A DNA stretch of 64,000 bases. It comes from Chryseobacterium fluminis. GTDB taxonomy: Bacteria > Bacteroidota > Bacteroidia > Flavobacteriales > Weeksellaceae. The stretch is from assembly GCF_026314945.1 (NCBI RefSeq), contig NZ_CP111121.1, positions 868,001 through 932,000 of the forward strand, read 5' to 3'. The notes beneath the pieces were generated by a model that saw only the letters and a program-made list of their open reading frames with translations, was not told the DNA's origin and ran no database searches. Numbering within the stretch: position 1 is the first letter of the stretch; each line of letters starts with the position of its first letter. Both the position numbers and the translations under genes were made by a program. Below are positions 46,029 through 54,993 of this stretch, in pieces.

Positions 46029-47348
46029 TTATTTTTTACCGTAGGATACTCTCCAGACAACTCCGCTGACATCGTCCGCTACCAGCAATGATCCGTCTTT
46101 AAGCTGAAGAACACCGACGGGTCTTCCGTACACGTCACCTTTTGCTTCATCCGCTATAAAACCGGTCAGAAATGGCTGATAAGGACCCGCAGCCTTCCCG
46201 TTTTTAAAGGGGACAAATGCCACCTGGTACCCTACCAGTGAGGAGCGGTTCCACGACCCATGCTGGCCAATAAAGGCACCGTTTTGATATTTTTCAGGAA
46301 ATTGGGCACCGGTATAAAACGTGAGTCCCAAAGACGCCGTGTGACTTCCCAACGGCACATCAGGAACGATGGTTTTAGATACAAGATCAGGCTTCTCTCC
46401 TTTGCGTCTCGGATCCTCATTCTTACCGAAATAAGCGTATGGCCAGCCATAGAAAGCATTCTGCTTTACACTCGTCAGATAATCCGGAACCAGCTCATCT
46501 CCCAGCTCATCTCTTTCATTCACTACGGTCCAGAGCTCTCCTGTTGCAGGATTCCAGCTCATTCCCACAGGATTTCTGAGTCCTGCAGCATATATTTTTT
46601 CGCCGGTTCCGTCAGGATTTACCTCAAGAATGTTGGCTCTTCTTACCTCATTTTCCATTCCGTTTTCCCCGACGTTACTCCCAGATCCTACGGAGATATA
46701 AATTTTTGACTGATCCTTGTTGGTCGTTAAATTCCGGGTCCAGTGGTTATTATATCCTCCAGCCGGAAGATTTACGATTTTTTTTCCGGGTTGAGTGAGT
46801 TTCATCTCTCCCGGTTTATAGGGATATACCCAAAGTCCGTCGGTATTGGCTACATAAAACCGGTCTTTAATAATCAGCATACCATAAGGCTGGTTCAGGT
46901 TATCCAAAAATACAGATGAAGATTCCGGAATACCGTCTTTATTGGCATCACGGTACACTAATATTTTATTGGCCGATTTTCCCCCGACCTCAGCATCGCT
47001 TTTTCCGCTGATATCATTTTTTATTTTTTCGGTGGCCGATCTTTCCGAGTTGGAAAGCACCACAAAAACATCGCCGTTTTCTCCCTGAATGATATTTCTG
47101 GGACTTTTTATATTTTCTGCAAACCGTGTCACTGTAAATCCTGCAGGAGCGGCAGGAGCCTTGTCATGCCCCCATCCTATTACGTTACTGAATTTATTTT
47201 TGGCACTTTTCTCATCCGGAGGAGGTAATTTTAATGTATCCGTTTGGGTGACCGCCTCATCTGTCTGACCTGCTGTAGCTGGCTTATTTTTATTTTCGTT
47301 GCAACTGAACATCAGCAGCGCGGCTGCCGGTAAAAGGTAATTTTTCAT
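46029..47348 (-). CDS. PQQ-dependent sugar/sorbosone dehydrogenase-like lipoprotein
   Basis: A 439-aa lipoprotein with its lipobox Cys at residue 16 (LLMFSC) and a Pro/Lys/Thr-rich linker. The six-bladed propeller of the glucose/sorbosone dehydrogenase family shows GFTVTRFAENIKSPRNII, NWTRNL-like NHWTRNLTTNKDQSKIYISV, AAGLRNPVGMSWNPATGELW, VVNERDELGDELVPDYLTSV and FIGQHGSWNRSSLVGYQVAF. It should oxidise aldose sugars in the periplasm with PQQ and pass electrons to the respiratory chain. The exact sugar is not predictable. It is monocistronic with its own terminator. Confidence 0.85.
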   Translation of the reverse strand: MKNYLLPAAALLMFSCNENKNKPATAGQTDEAVTQTDTLKLPPPDEKSAKNKFSNVIGWGHDKAPAAPAGFTVTRFAENIKSPRNIIQGENGDVFVVLSNSERSATEKIKNDISGKSDAEVGGKSANKILVYRDANKDGIPESSSVFLDNLNQPYGMLIIKDRFYVANTDGLWVYPYKPGEMKLTQPGKKIVNLPAGGYNNHWTRNLTTNKDQSKIYISVGSGSNVGENGMENEVRRANILEVNPDGTGEKIYAAGLRNPVGMSWNPATGELWTVVNERDELGDELVPDYLTSVKQNAFYGWPYAYFGKNEDPRRKGEKPDLVSKTIVPDVPLGSHTASLGLTFYTGAQFPEKYQNGAFIGQHGSWNRSSLVGYQVAFVPFKNGKAAGPYQPFLTGFIADEAKGDVYGRPVGVLQLKDGSLLVADDVSGVVWRVSYGKK

Positions 47349-48083
47349 AATATTATGATGTGGTATTTAAAATATTCCGTTAAAAACAAAAACCATTCCT
47401 TAAAATAAGCCAATTAGCAATCATATATTAAATTTTAGTGGCATAGACTTTATCTGGATACATTTCCGTATAGGATAATCCATTAATTCACTTCACTATT
47501 CCCCAGATCCGTATGAGGTCTATGAGCTGCTTTATATCATATAGTTGCAGTATAAAATCAAATTGTCCTATTGATGATCAATTATAGATGTTATTCTATA
47601 ATTATAAGATCTAATGATATTTTAAAATAAATATGAAATATATTCATCTTATTTCCCCATTTAGATGAAAGTCAAAAATCGCAAATGAAATTGGCAATAT
47701 CGCCGATAGATAAGCTGGATTGCGTAGTATTATTTTTTGTTTTAAATTTGCACCTGATTCTCATGTTTAATTTGAGTTTTCATGGTTATTAGTTTTTATC
47801 CCCGATCCAATCGGGGATTTTTATTTAATCTGCTCCGGCATTTTAATAAAGATTACGATTCTTATTATTTAGGCAGTCCAATGCAATATGATAACCAGGC
47901 GAATTCTATTACTTCAATTCCTTACTTTTCCAATTTTCTTCATTGTTGCCAAAAAACAGTTGTTTTTATATTGATTATTGCAAAATGGCAAAAACATTGC
48001 TAAGACTTTAGAGTATTTACCAGTAAGATTCAGTTTTTCGATGAATACATACTGTAGTGACCACACCATTTAAAATATATGAT
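47349..48083. other. Long intergenic region with a possible small RNA gene
   Basis: No protein gene supported. It contains the promoter-terminator pair at 47720-47826 described separately. A 73-codon ORF at 47782-48003 begins before that terminator and has no protein-like features. Confidence 0.45.
47720..47826 (+). ncRNA. Candidate small RNA or leader of about 70 nt
   Basis: TTG (47720-47722), a 20-base spacer and TAAATTTG (47743-47750) form a near-consensus promoter. About 45 bases after the expected start site, CCCCGAT/ATCGGGG (47800-47816) pairs around a 3-base loop and runs into ATTTTTATTT. This gives a transcript of about 70 nt with no ORF ahead of the terminator. It could be a small RNA, or an attenuated leader of the YihY gene 260 bases downstream. 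Confidence 0.4.
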
Positions 48084-49013
48084 ATGATTAAAAATATTAA
48101 ATTCTTCTGGGAAGTTTTAAAAGAGACCTTTGCCGAATGGAATAAGTCTTCGGCCTCCGAAAACTCAGCAAGTCTCGCTTATTATGCCATTTTTTCCATC
48201 CCGGGACTGCTGATCATTATTATCTGGATTGCAGGATATTTTTTCGGACAGGAAGCCATACAGGGCGAGATCAGCAATCAGATCAGCGGTCTGATGGGAA
48301 ATGATACAGCCGAAAGTGTCGAAGGAATGGTAACGGGAGCACTCATCGACAAAGAAAACATTGTGATGAAGATTGTAGGGATCGGATCACTGGTTTTTGG
48401 TTCCACTACACTATTTTTTCAACTGCAGAAGTCACTGAACAGCCTTTGGGATGTGGAAGCCGCACCGAAGAAAGCATGGGAAAAATTCATTTTAGACAGA
48501 GCCAATTCCCTGGGAATGATTCTTATTCTGGGGTTCCTGTTAATGGTGACGATGGTACTGTCATCTGCCATCAGCTTATTTAATAACTTTATTACACGGT
48601 ATTTTGGATTAGAAACTTATATCATTGTTGAGATTATCAATTTTGCCATCGGTTTTGGAGTGGTTATGATTTTATTTGCACTTATGTTTAAAATGCTGCC
48701 TGATGCCGAAATCAGCTGGAAGCCTGTCTGGAGAGGTGCCTTTTTAACTGCCATCTTGTTCACGCTCGGTAAATTTTTACTCAGTTTATATTTCAGCGAA
48801 TTTAAGCCTACCTCAACTTTCGGAACTGCAGGAACGGTGATCCTGATTATGTTGTGGATCAATTACTCCTGTATGCTTGTTTTCTTCGGTGTCGAATTTA
48901 CAAAGGTGTACAGTTACAAAAAAGGTTACAAAATCGTTCCGTCAAAACATGCCAAATGGAGTAAAGCCAAACTGTATGAGGAAGAAACCGTAGAAAAACT
49001 TCCAAAATCATAG
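48084..49013 (+). CDS. YihY/BrkB family inner-membrane protein
   Basis: A 309-aa integral membrane protein of the YihY/virulence factor BrkB family with six hydrophobic segments. Marker segments are FAEWNKSSASENSASLAYYA, IFSIPGLLIIIIWIAGYFFG, FGSTTLFFQLQKSLNSLWDV and MLPDAEISWKPVWRGAFLTA, then INYSCMLVFFGVEFTKVYS. The function is not settled in the family; transport and envelope roles have been proposed. I chose the ATG at 48084 (MIKNIKFFWEV); a GTG at 48057 would add nine residues of no family likeness. Confidence 0.85.
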   Translation: MIKNIKFFWEVLKETFAEWNKSSASENSASLAYYAIFSIPGLLIIIIWIAGYFFGQEAIQGEISNQISGLMGNDTAESVEGMVTGALIDKENIVMKIVGIGSLVFGSTTLFFQLQKSLNSLWDVEAAPKKAWEKFILDRANSLGMILILGFLLMVTMVLSSAISLFNNFITRYFGLETYIIVEIINFAIGFGVVMILFALMFKMLPDAEISWKPVWRGAFLTAILFTLGKFLLSLYFSEFKPTSTFGTAGTVILIMLWINYSCMLVFFGVEFTKVYSYKKGYKIVPSKHAKWSKAKLYEEETVEKLPKS

Positions 49014-49180
49014 GCTTTGTAACACCAGGTAAATAATGCGTATGATTCCTACTTTCCGAAACCTGAATAATGATCTTATGAAAAAAATTCGAACAAATTA
49101 AAGTCTGGCTTTAAAATAATCACTAAATAACTCTCTGATCTATTTTTTCACTATTTTTACTTAGAAAAAGTAAATAATAC

Positions 49181-49666
49181 ATGAGAAAAATAATATTGGC
49201 AGGAATGACTGTGCTAGGGACATCTGTAGCAGTGAATGCACAGTGCAAAACGGTAACAACAATTACGGAAAACTTTGATACATGGAAAGACATCAATAAA
49301 TGCTGGACTGCAAAGTCAGGAAAAGCAATGCTTTATCCTAATGATAAGAAAATTATCTTTTATTCGATGAACGATCCCCGGGAAAATATGTATCTGATAA
49401 CCCCAAAGATCAGTGCCGGAACTTATACCCTTAATTTTGATGCTTTAGATAACGGAGGTGAAACAAGTCTTGAACTGTTCGCCATTAATAATCCGGCTGA
49501 TACGAAATCCTTTGTTTCAATAGCTAAACCATCCAAAATAACGGGTGATAAAAAAACATTTTATATCTCTCTGAAAAAAGACAGTCATGTAGGAATTAAA
49601 GTTTTACTTAATGGTGTACACCAAGCAGTTTACGTGGATAATATTTCTCTGAAGCCTAAAAAATAA
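49181..49666 (+). CDS. Secreted beta-sandwich protein, choice-of-anchor J-like
   Basis: A 161-aa protein with a signal peptide ending AVNAQ. The mature part opens with ITENFDTWKDINKCWTAKSG and continues with YLITPKISAGTYTLNFDALD and VYVDNISLKP, the pattern of choice-of-anchor J or MAM-like jelly rolls that Bacteroidota use in secreted adhesins. Here the domain stands alone without a C-terminal sorting domain. The function is unknown. A strong terminator follows at 49688. Confidence 0.65.
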   Translation: MRKIILAGMTVLGTSVAVNAQCKTVTTITENFDTWKDINKCWTAKSGKAMLYPNDKKIIFYSMNDPRENMYLITPKISAGTYTLNFDALDNGGETSLELFAINNPADTKSFVSIAKPSKITGDKKTFYISLKKDSHVGIKVLLNGVHQAVYVDNISLKPKK

Positions 49667-49687
49667 CCATACCAAACTACGGATATC

Positions 49688-49734
49688 ACCGCCTGGTCTT
49701 ATTTGTCTTCTGACTTTAGACCAGGCGGTTTTTT
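49688..49734 (+). terminator. Strong Rho-independent terminator
   Basis: ACCGCCTGGTCT and AGACCAGGCGGT form a perfect 12-bp stem with an 18-base loop, followed by TTTTTT. It lies between convergent genes and faces the + strand gene. Confidence 0.85.
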
Positions 49735-49751
49735 ATTCTTTATTCCGATGG

Positions 49752-51554
49752 TTAATTTGCAAAATTCACAAAATGCGGTACCTCAGTTGCCAGGGTATTG
49801 ATTGGCAAAGTATTATTTCGGTTACTGTTAAAATCAAAAACAGCATTATTATCAAAAGGTACATGGGGATAATACGTAAAAGAAATCTGCAGCCTGTTGA
49901 AAACCAGGTAAGGATTATTAATTAAAACACCGATTCCTATTTTTGTATTTGTTCTGGTCTTCAGCAGCTCATCATCGGGTAAACCCAGCCAGCCCACTGC
50001 CGCAGTCAGATACGGGCTGAAATGAAAATTCTTCCATGTTTTGTTGACAAAAAGCTGCAACTGATATCTCAATACCAGTTTTTTTGTCCCGATATAATCC
50101 GGATCATAAACCGGGAACTCATCCGCCGCAGAAAGGTTGATCCGGTTGATATAAGAATAATTATGCTGTGGATTTCCCAGGGCTAAGGTAGGAGAAAAAA
50201 AATGCCTTGTTTTGGCAAATTTCCAATCCGAAAGGTTTGTAAAATACGTTCCATCCAGACGAAAAGATTCCCGGTTCCGGGGATCTTCATTAAAAAATCT
50301 TCCAAATTGGGCTTTCACGTTAAAATAGCCGAGTTTTGTAAAACTTCCGTAAGAGGCGGAAATTCCGGCATACGGCAATACCTCATGACTTCTCGACAGC
50401 ATCCCTGCCGTCAGGTTCACTGAGTTGCCATATGCAATATCTTCCGGCAGGTCATATTGAAAGATATTTTTCTGAACCGAGAAGTTCCGCTTTATAAAAC
50501 CCGCAGACATCAAAAAGCTGGTATAAGAACTGAAGTACTGGTATTGATCTGTTTCCGGACGGTCTTTGTACTGATAATTCTGAAATCTCCCGATCAATGC
50601 AATATTCCCCGTTATTTTTTCATGTGTATGAGATGAGACCGGAATCTGATATCCTCCCCATACATCCTGACTGTAGACTTTGATCTGAACTTCCGGGAAC
50701 GCTGTATCAGTCTCTATTGGGAGCAGTACCTTACGCATAAAATATTCAAAAGTAAAACCACCGGCCCATTTTGTTAATGGTGAAAAGAAGTCTCTGTAGG
50801 CATTGAAGTTGACCCTTTCATTTTTAAAAAAATCCCGCTCTCCCAAAACCTGGGCATTGATATACGATCCCAAAATATTATAGGCCGTATAGCTTCCTAA
50901 AACATAATCCTGTTTTTCTTTTGAATCATTCCTGTACAGAAGATTCAGTTCGTGTCCTAAGCCCAATATATTTTCTTCGGTAACCCCAACGCCTATTCTG
51001 CTTCCGGAATAACTGAGCCTTGGCTTCAGGCTCCAGGAATCCAGAACTTTAACCAAAACATCGATCGAGTCTTTTGTTGATGTACTGTCGGATACACTTA
51101 TATTAACTCTGTTGATGAAGTGCATCGTTCTCAGCAAACGTTCGGATTCGTATAATTTTTGGGCATTGTATTCTTCACCTTCCTTAAAAAGTAAATAATT
51201 ATTAACCGTAGAAGATTTTGTGTTTGAATGAAGATGGTTCGTAAACCAATCATACCATTTCGTGTTTTCTTTTTTGTCTTCAGAACGATATCCAAAAGGG
51301 TCAATGGTTTCTATATGAATATTTCTTATATATTTACCCTGATACGTTTTCTGCGACAGTTTTTCATCTCGTGATTTTACGGAAACCGAGTCTGCTTCTC
51401 TACGAAAAATAAAACGGTAAATAAATTTCGTGACCTTCCGCTGATCTGAAAATTTTTCTATCTTGTAATAGAGCGAATCCTTTTTCTCCTGTGCCTGCAA
51501 ATATGCAAAACAATTTAAAAAGAAAATTAAAATTACAACTGACTTATTCATCAT
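49752..51554 (-). CDS. Omp85/BamA-like outer-membrane protein
   Basis: A protein of about 600 aa with a signal peptide ending YLQAQ. Residues about 75-175 look like a POTRA domain (YIRNIHIETIDPFGYRSED, YNAQKLYESERLLRTMHFIN, DSIDVLVKVLDSWSLKPRLS). The rest is an amphipathic beta-barrel (GSRIGVGVTEENILGLGHEL through LQISFTYYPHVPFDNNAVFD). With a single POTRA it resembles TamA-like or surface-antigen proteins rather than BamA. The apparent first codon at 51557 is TTG; ATGs at 51554 and 51551 are better starts. Confidence 0.75.
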   Translation of the reverse strand: MMNKSVVILIFFLNCFAYLQAQEKKDSLYYKIEKFSDQRKVTKFIYRFIFRREADSVSVKSRDEKLSQKTYQGKYIRNIHIETIDPFGYRSEDKKENTKWYDWFTNHLHSNTKSSTVNNYLLFKEGEEYNAQKLYESERLLRTMHFINRVNISVSDSTSTKDSIDVLVKVLDSWSLKPRLSYSGSRIGVGVTEENILGLGHELNLLYRNDSKEKQDYVLGSYTAYNILGSYINAQVLGERDFFKNERVNFNAYRDFFSPLTKWAGGFTFEYFMRKVLLPIETDTAFPEVQIKVYSQDVWGGYQIPVSSHTHEKITGNIALIGRFQNYQYKDRPETDQYQYFSSYTSFLMSAGFIKRNFSVQKNIFQYDLPEDIAYGNSVNLTAGMLSRSHEVLPYAGISASYGSFTKLGYFNVKAQFGRFFNEDPRNRESFRLDGTYFTNLSDWKFAKTRHFFSPTLALGNPQHNYSYINRINLSAADEFPVYDPDYIGTKKLVLRYQLQLFVNKTWKNFHFSPYLTAAVGWLGLPDDELLKTRTNTKIGIGVLINNPYLVFNRLQISFTYYPHVPFDNNAVFDFNSNRNNTLPINTLATEVPHFVNFAN

Positions 51555-51854
51555 CAATTAAAAATTCATTAAAATCAACGCATCAATTTACAAGCCAATA
51601 CGGTGAAAACCCATTAAGTATAAAAGTATTTCAGATGAGAATATAGGCAGCCGTTATCGGATTAAATTGTCATAAATTCTACTATAAAGGATTATTTGAT
51701 TTTTTAAGAGAGATTAGGTGGGGCACTTTTGTGGGAGGGTATTCACCATCTGATTTGCTTGTTCAAAATAATATGATGTATCCTTGATACCAATATGGCT
51801 ATATCAATTATTATGATGATAAATAACCTTGATTAAGTCTAGTAAAAACTATCA
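51555..51854. other. AT-rich intergenic region at the left edge of the lanthipeptide island
   Basis: No gene, terminator or tRNA-end repeat was seen. Base composition becomes distinctly AT-rich from here to about 56,690. Confidence 0.35.
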
Positions 51855-52628
51855 TCACTTTTTATTTAATCTAGAACTATACATATCTATAGAAATATTC
51901 AATTCAAAACGAACAGCTTCTATTTTATTTGATTTTATGCTTGAAATTATATTAGGATTGGATCGGATTGCGAATTCTAAAAATTCGCCTATTTTCTCTT
52001 CTGGAATTTTAAATTTCACAAAATAATCATCTTCAATTCTTTCTCTGATCCATTTAACCTTTTCTTGTAAATCTTGATACTTGTATAAAGATTTCATTCT
52101 TCTAGCATCACCACTAATTAATTTATAAACAGCATCAATTTTTATTGATCCAAATAATAGAGGTACAATAACATCATTGCTTACTGTAGGCACTCTTTCC
52201 CTTTGAACTCCTTTGAGTTTTGGAAGCCCAATCTCTTTTTCTAATTTTTCTTTAGAATTATCAATTTTGATCCGTTTGGAATCCATTAGCAAATTGCCTG
52301 AAAGAACATTTAGTCTTACTTCTTCTATTTCAAAGGGCTTCTTTATAAGTAAAACTTTTAAAGGATATAAATTACTAATTTTCTCGGATTTTCTTTCATA
52401 CCCCTCTTTTATAAATCTAAGTTCTTCACTAAGATTTCCTTCAATATTAAATTTCCCTTCCGAATCGGTATAAGTACTTTTTTGATTGGAAATATTATAG
52501 ACTAATACATTACTAATAAAAAAGCCGTCTTCTGATAAGACTGTACCACTGACAAAAGATTGGGCATATACTGTTTTTGCAATACATAAAAATATAAAAC
52601 AAAAGAAAATGATATATTTACTTTTCAA
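51855..52628 (-). CDS. Secreted CarboxypepD_reg-like protein 2
   Basis: A 257-aa protein with a signal peptide ending VYAQ. Residues about 24-105 form a CarboxypepD_reg-like beta-sandwich (FVSGTVLSEDGFFISNVLVY, TYTDSEGKFNIEGN, LRFIKEGYERKSEKI). The rest is charged and helical (KLISGDARRMKSLYKYQDLQ, LEFAIRSNPNIIS). This domain is common at the N-terminus of SusC transporters, but no barrel follows here. It overlaps the preceding gene by 11 bases and is the last gene of the lanA-lanC group. It could be an exported accessory or self-protection factor for the peptide; that is a guess. Confidence 0.7.
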   Translation of the reverse strand: MKSKYIIFFCFIFLCIAKTVYAQSFVSGTVLSEDGFFISNVLVYNISNQKSTYTDSEGKFNIEGNLSEELRFIKEGYERKSEKISNLYPLKVLLIKKPFEIEEVRLNVLSGNLLMDSKRIKIDNSKEKLEKEIGLPKLKGVQRERVPTVSNDVIVPLLFGSIKIDAVYKLISGDARRMKSLYKYQDLQEKVKWIRERIEDDYFVKFKIPEEKIGEFLEFAIRSNPNIISSIKSNKIEAVRFELNISIDMYSSRLNKK

Positions 52629-53445
52629 CTTTTACATAAATATTAATAGCAGGAGAAGCTATTGTTGATTTTTCCCAACTACCATAGTACTTTCTTTTAA
52701 ATACAGTTTTAAAGAATGCGCCACTAATGAAAATATGTCCTTTAAAAAAATTCATAAATTGTATGCTAACAAAAAAATTACTATTTACATAAATATCGTC
52801 ATCACTCACATCAAGAGTAAATGTATTATTTACAATTGAATCTCTTGTCACAATCCCTGTAATATCCTTGTACAGAACAGATTGATTAGGAATACCATTT
52901 TTTTCGTCATACACATTAATTCTCAACCTAACAGGCACATCTGTTTGAAAATCCGAAATATTGAGGTTTATTTTTTGAATCTTTACCTTTTTGTTGTTTG
53001 AAAATTTAATTGCCAATTCGCGAGATTGCTCTTCTTTTTCTTTTTTTCTTTCAGGATATGTCGCAAACAAAATCTTCTTCGATTTAGAGTCTACTCCCCA
53101 ATGCTTATCTTTAAATTGTTTAGGGGTAATAACAACTTCTGCAATATCCCTTATTTTCTCATTTAAAAGAATATTATGACTGCTATTTTGTAAAAAGCTA
53201 TTAATTGACACTGAAAATTTTTCAAAACCTCCAACATGTACATTTAAATTTAAATCTTTATTTATATTACTTAAATCAAGTTTGTAATTACCATTTTCAT
53301 CCGCAATAGCGCCGTTTTCTTCACTACCAATACCAATCCTTGCATAAGGAACAGGACTGTTGTCGTATTGAGATAATACCTTGCCTGTTATTGTTTGTGC
53401 ACTTAAAAATACACCAATAAATAAAGAGAAAAAACAAATTTTCAT
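52618..53445 (-). CDS. Secreted CarboxypepD_reg-like protein 1
   Basis: A 275-aa protein with a signal peptide ending LSAQ. The CarboxypepD_reg-like domain (ITGKVLSQYDNSPVPYARIG, GAIADENGNYKLDLSN) is followed by IRDIAEVVITPKQFKDKHWG, reminiscent of the region just before a TonB plug. A second beta-rich region comes next (VPVRLRINVYDEKNGIPNQS, YVNSNFFVSIQFMNFFKG). No membrane barrel is present. It starts 16 bases after lanC and overlaps the next gene, so it is co-transcribed with the lanthipeptide genes. Its function is unknown. Confidence 0.7.
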   Translation of the reverse strand: MKICFFSLFIGVFLSAQTITGKVLSQYDNSPVPYARIGIGSEENGAIADENGNYKLDLSNINKDLNLNVHVGGFEKFSVSINSFLQNSSHNILLNEKIRDIAEVVITPKQFKDKHWGVDSKSKKILFATYPERKKEKEEQSRELAIKFSNNKKVKIQKINLNISDFQTDVPVRLRINVYDEKNGIPNQSVLYKDITGIVTRDSIVNNTFTLDVSDDDIYVNSNFFVSIQFMNFFKGHIFISGAFFKTVFKRKYYGSWEKSTIASPAINIYVKVEK

Positions 53446-53461
53446 AAATTTTACTATTTAA

Positions 53462-54636
53462 TTATATCATAAAAATGTCTTCCCAGCTATTGTCTTGCTT
53501 CTCATTTATCATACTGAGCAATACAAGACCGATACCACAAAACCCTGTTATTAATCCAATATCAGGTGCGTATTTATATTTATTTTCATAAAAAATATAG
53601 CTATAAAAAGATTCTAAATCTGTTTGCTTAACCAACTCATTCCTCCAATATTTTTCCGTAACATCGTACTTGTTTAAGGATTCATTTATTTTTTTGTATA
53701 AATAGAAAACGCCTGATGTACCATGACAAAACCCTTTATCATTAATACTTGAATTCTCATCATAAACTTTTCGATCTAATGTTTTAAGCAAAATAATTTC
53801 TCCTTCTTTTTGAATATATTCATTATCAACGTTTTTTCCAAAGGTAATTAAAGAATGAGCTATGCTCAAATCTCCATAACACCAAGCTAATCGTGATCCA
53901 GTATGAGTTGCATTGGGAATACTATCAATTTTAATTTTGCTTGGGAAGTAACAATAATCTATTTTATCTGTTTTTTGAGAAATAAGCCAATTTACAGCCT
54001 GTTCACCTAATATTTTTGCTTTCTCATATTTTGTTTGTGAGTAAACCTTTCCGAGGAATGATATTATTGAAGGAATCCCGTGGGCTAAGCCTAAATTTAT
54101 AGTAGTACTATCATATTTATCTAACCAAAAATCCCATTTTTATCTTTTTGAGCAATTTCTTCTAAAGAATCAACAAAAAAATTAAGATGGTTATTATTTT
54201 TAGATAGTCTCATTTTAGATTTTTGCAAAAAATAAACAGCATATCCTAAAAAGCCATAGAATAAATCATAGTTTCCATTTTTTTTTTCGAGCAATGTACC
54301 TTTTATAAAAAATTCATCGAAAAAATCAACAAGATTTGAGTCTAGCTCGAAGGCTCCATGCTTACATAAATATAGATAGAACCAAACAATTCCTGTACAG
54401 CCGCTAATAAGTCCAGAATTACTAAGCTTATTTTCTAAAGATTCATACACTGTTTCAAAACTACTTATTACATACTCTAATACCTCATCATCTTTAAACG
54501 CTATTGCATAATTATATAAGAAAAGATTTTTAGCTGATAAACCTGAACCAATTGAAAAATCATCAGGCTCTTGAATATATAGAACAAAATCTTTAATAAT
54601 TTTTATTGAATCTATTGTTTTTTGACTGTATTCCAT
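53462..54636 (-). pseudogene. lanC: LanC lanthionine cyclase, frameshifted
   Basis: Two frames together give a complete LanC. The first has GLISGCTGIVWFYLYL and YDLFYGFLGYAVYFL. The second has NLGLAHGIPSIISFLG, SRLAWCYGDLSIAHSLIT and KGFCHGTSGVFYLYKK, and ends with GLITGFCGIGLVLLSM. The WCYGD Cys and the CHG Cys-His are the zinc ligands. The frame breaks at a run of five A (54136-54140): frame one reads KNGIFG-stop, while one extra A would give KWDFWLDKY and join the halves. LanC adds Cys thiols to dehydrated residues to make the rings. ATG 54636 (MEYSQ) is my preferred start; 54681 is also in frame. Confidence 0.8.
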
Positions 54637-54705
54637 TGTAACATAATTAAAAAATGTGCTATACAAAAAATTATATAGCACATCATAATTTTTTAGTTGG
54701 TAAAC

Positions 54706-54924
54706 TTAGAATATATCACAGAATATTGTACCACTTCCTGGACTGTGAGAACTGCCACGATTACAACTTGTATGGCTAGTACATCCTACATCTGCATTAG
54801 TTTGGGTACAAAGCACTCTTGATCCAAAAAAACCACCTTTAATTGATTTTTCGTCTCCTTTTACAATAGTGTCAATTTTCTCTTTGTTCAACACTAATTT
54901 CTTTAATTTTTTCTGTTGTTTCAT
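54706..54924 (-). CDS. lanA: Class I lanthipeptide precursor, GG leader
   Basis: A 72-aa precursor. Residues 1-31 are a Bacteroidota-type leader: MKQQKKLKKLVLNKEKID, then IVKGDEKSIKGG, with the LNKE motif and a double-Gly cleavage site. The 41-residue core has four Cys (core positions 8, 17, 23, 38) and twelve Ser/Thr, enough for up to four lanthionine rings plus dehydro residues. Core segments are FFGSRVLCTQTNADVGC, TSHTSCNRGSSHS and GTIFCDIF. lanC follows and lanB is divergent. A TTG-N19-TATATTTG promoter stands directly upstream. The target and activity are unknown. Confidence 0.85.
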   Translation of the reverse strand: MKQQKKLKKLVLNKEKIDTIVKGDEKSIKGGFFGSRVLCTQTNADVGCTSHTSCNRGSSHSPGSGTIFCDIF

Positions 54925-54949
54925 TTTGTGAAATTTTTAATTTAATTAG

Positions 54950-54981
54950 TTTGACAAATATATAATATTTTTATAAATTCG
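54950..54981 (+). promoter_or_regulatory. Divergent lanB promoter
   Basis: TTTG (54950-54953), a 20-base spacer and TAAATTCG (54974-54981), one mismatch from TAnnTTTG. The expected start site is about 7 bases before the ATG at 54994, which supports that ATG as the lanB start. Confidence 0.55.
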
Positions 54982-54984
54982 CAA
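54955..54984 (-). promoter_or_regulatory. lanA promoter
   Basis: On the - strand TTG (54984-54982), 19 bases, then TATATTTG (54962-54955): a full match to the Bacteroidota consensus, 31 bases before the lanA start. It overlaps the divergent lanB promoter. Confidence 0.75.
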
Positions 54985-54993
54985 GAAAAATAA

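Noticed and set aside
47782..48003. 73-codon + strand ORF before yihY
   Set aside because: It runs across a clear terminator hairpin, lacks a promoter of its own and has no protein-like pattern.
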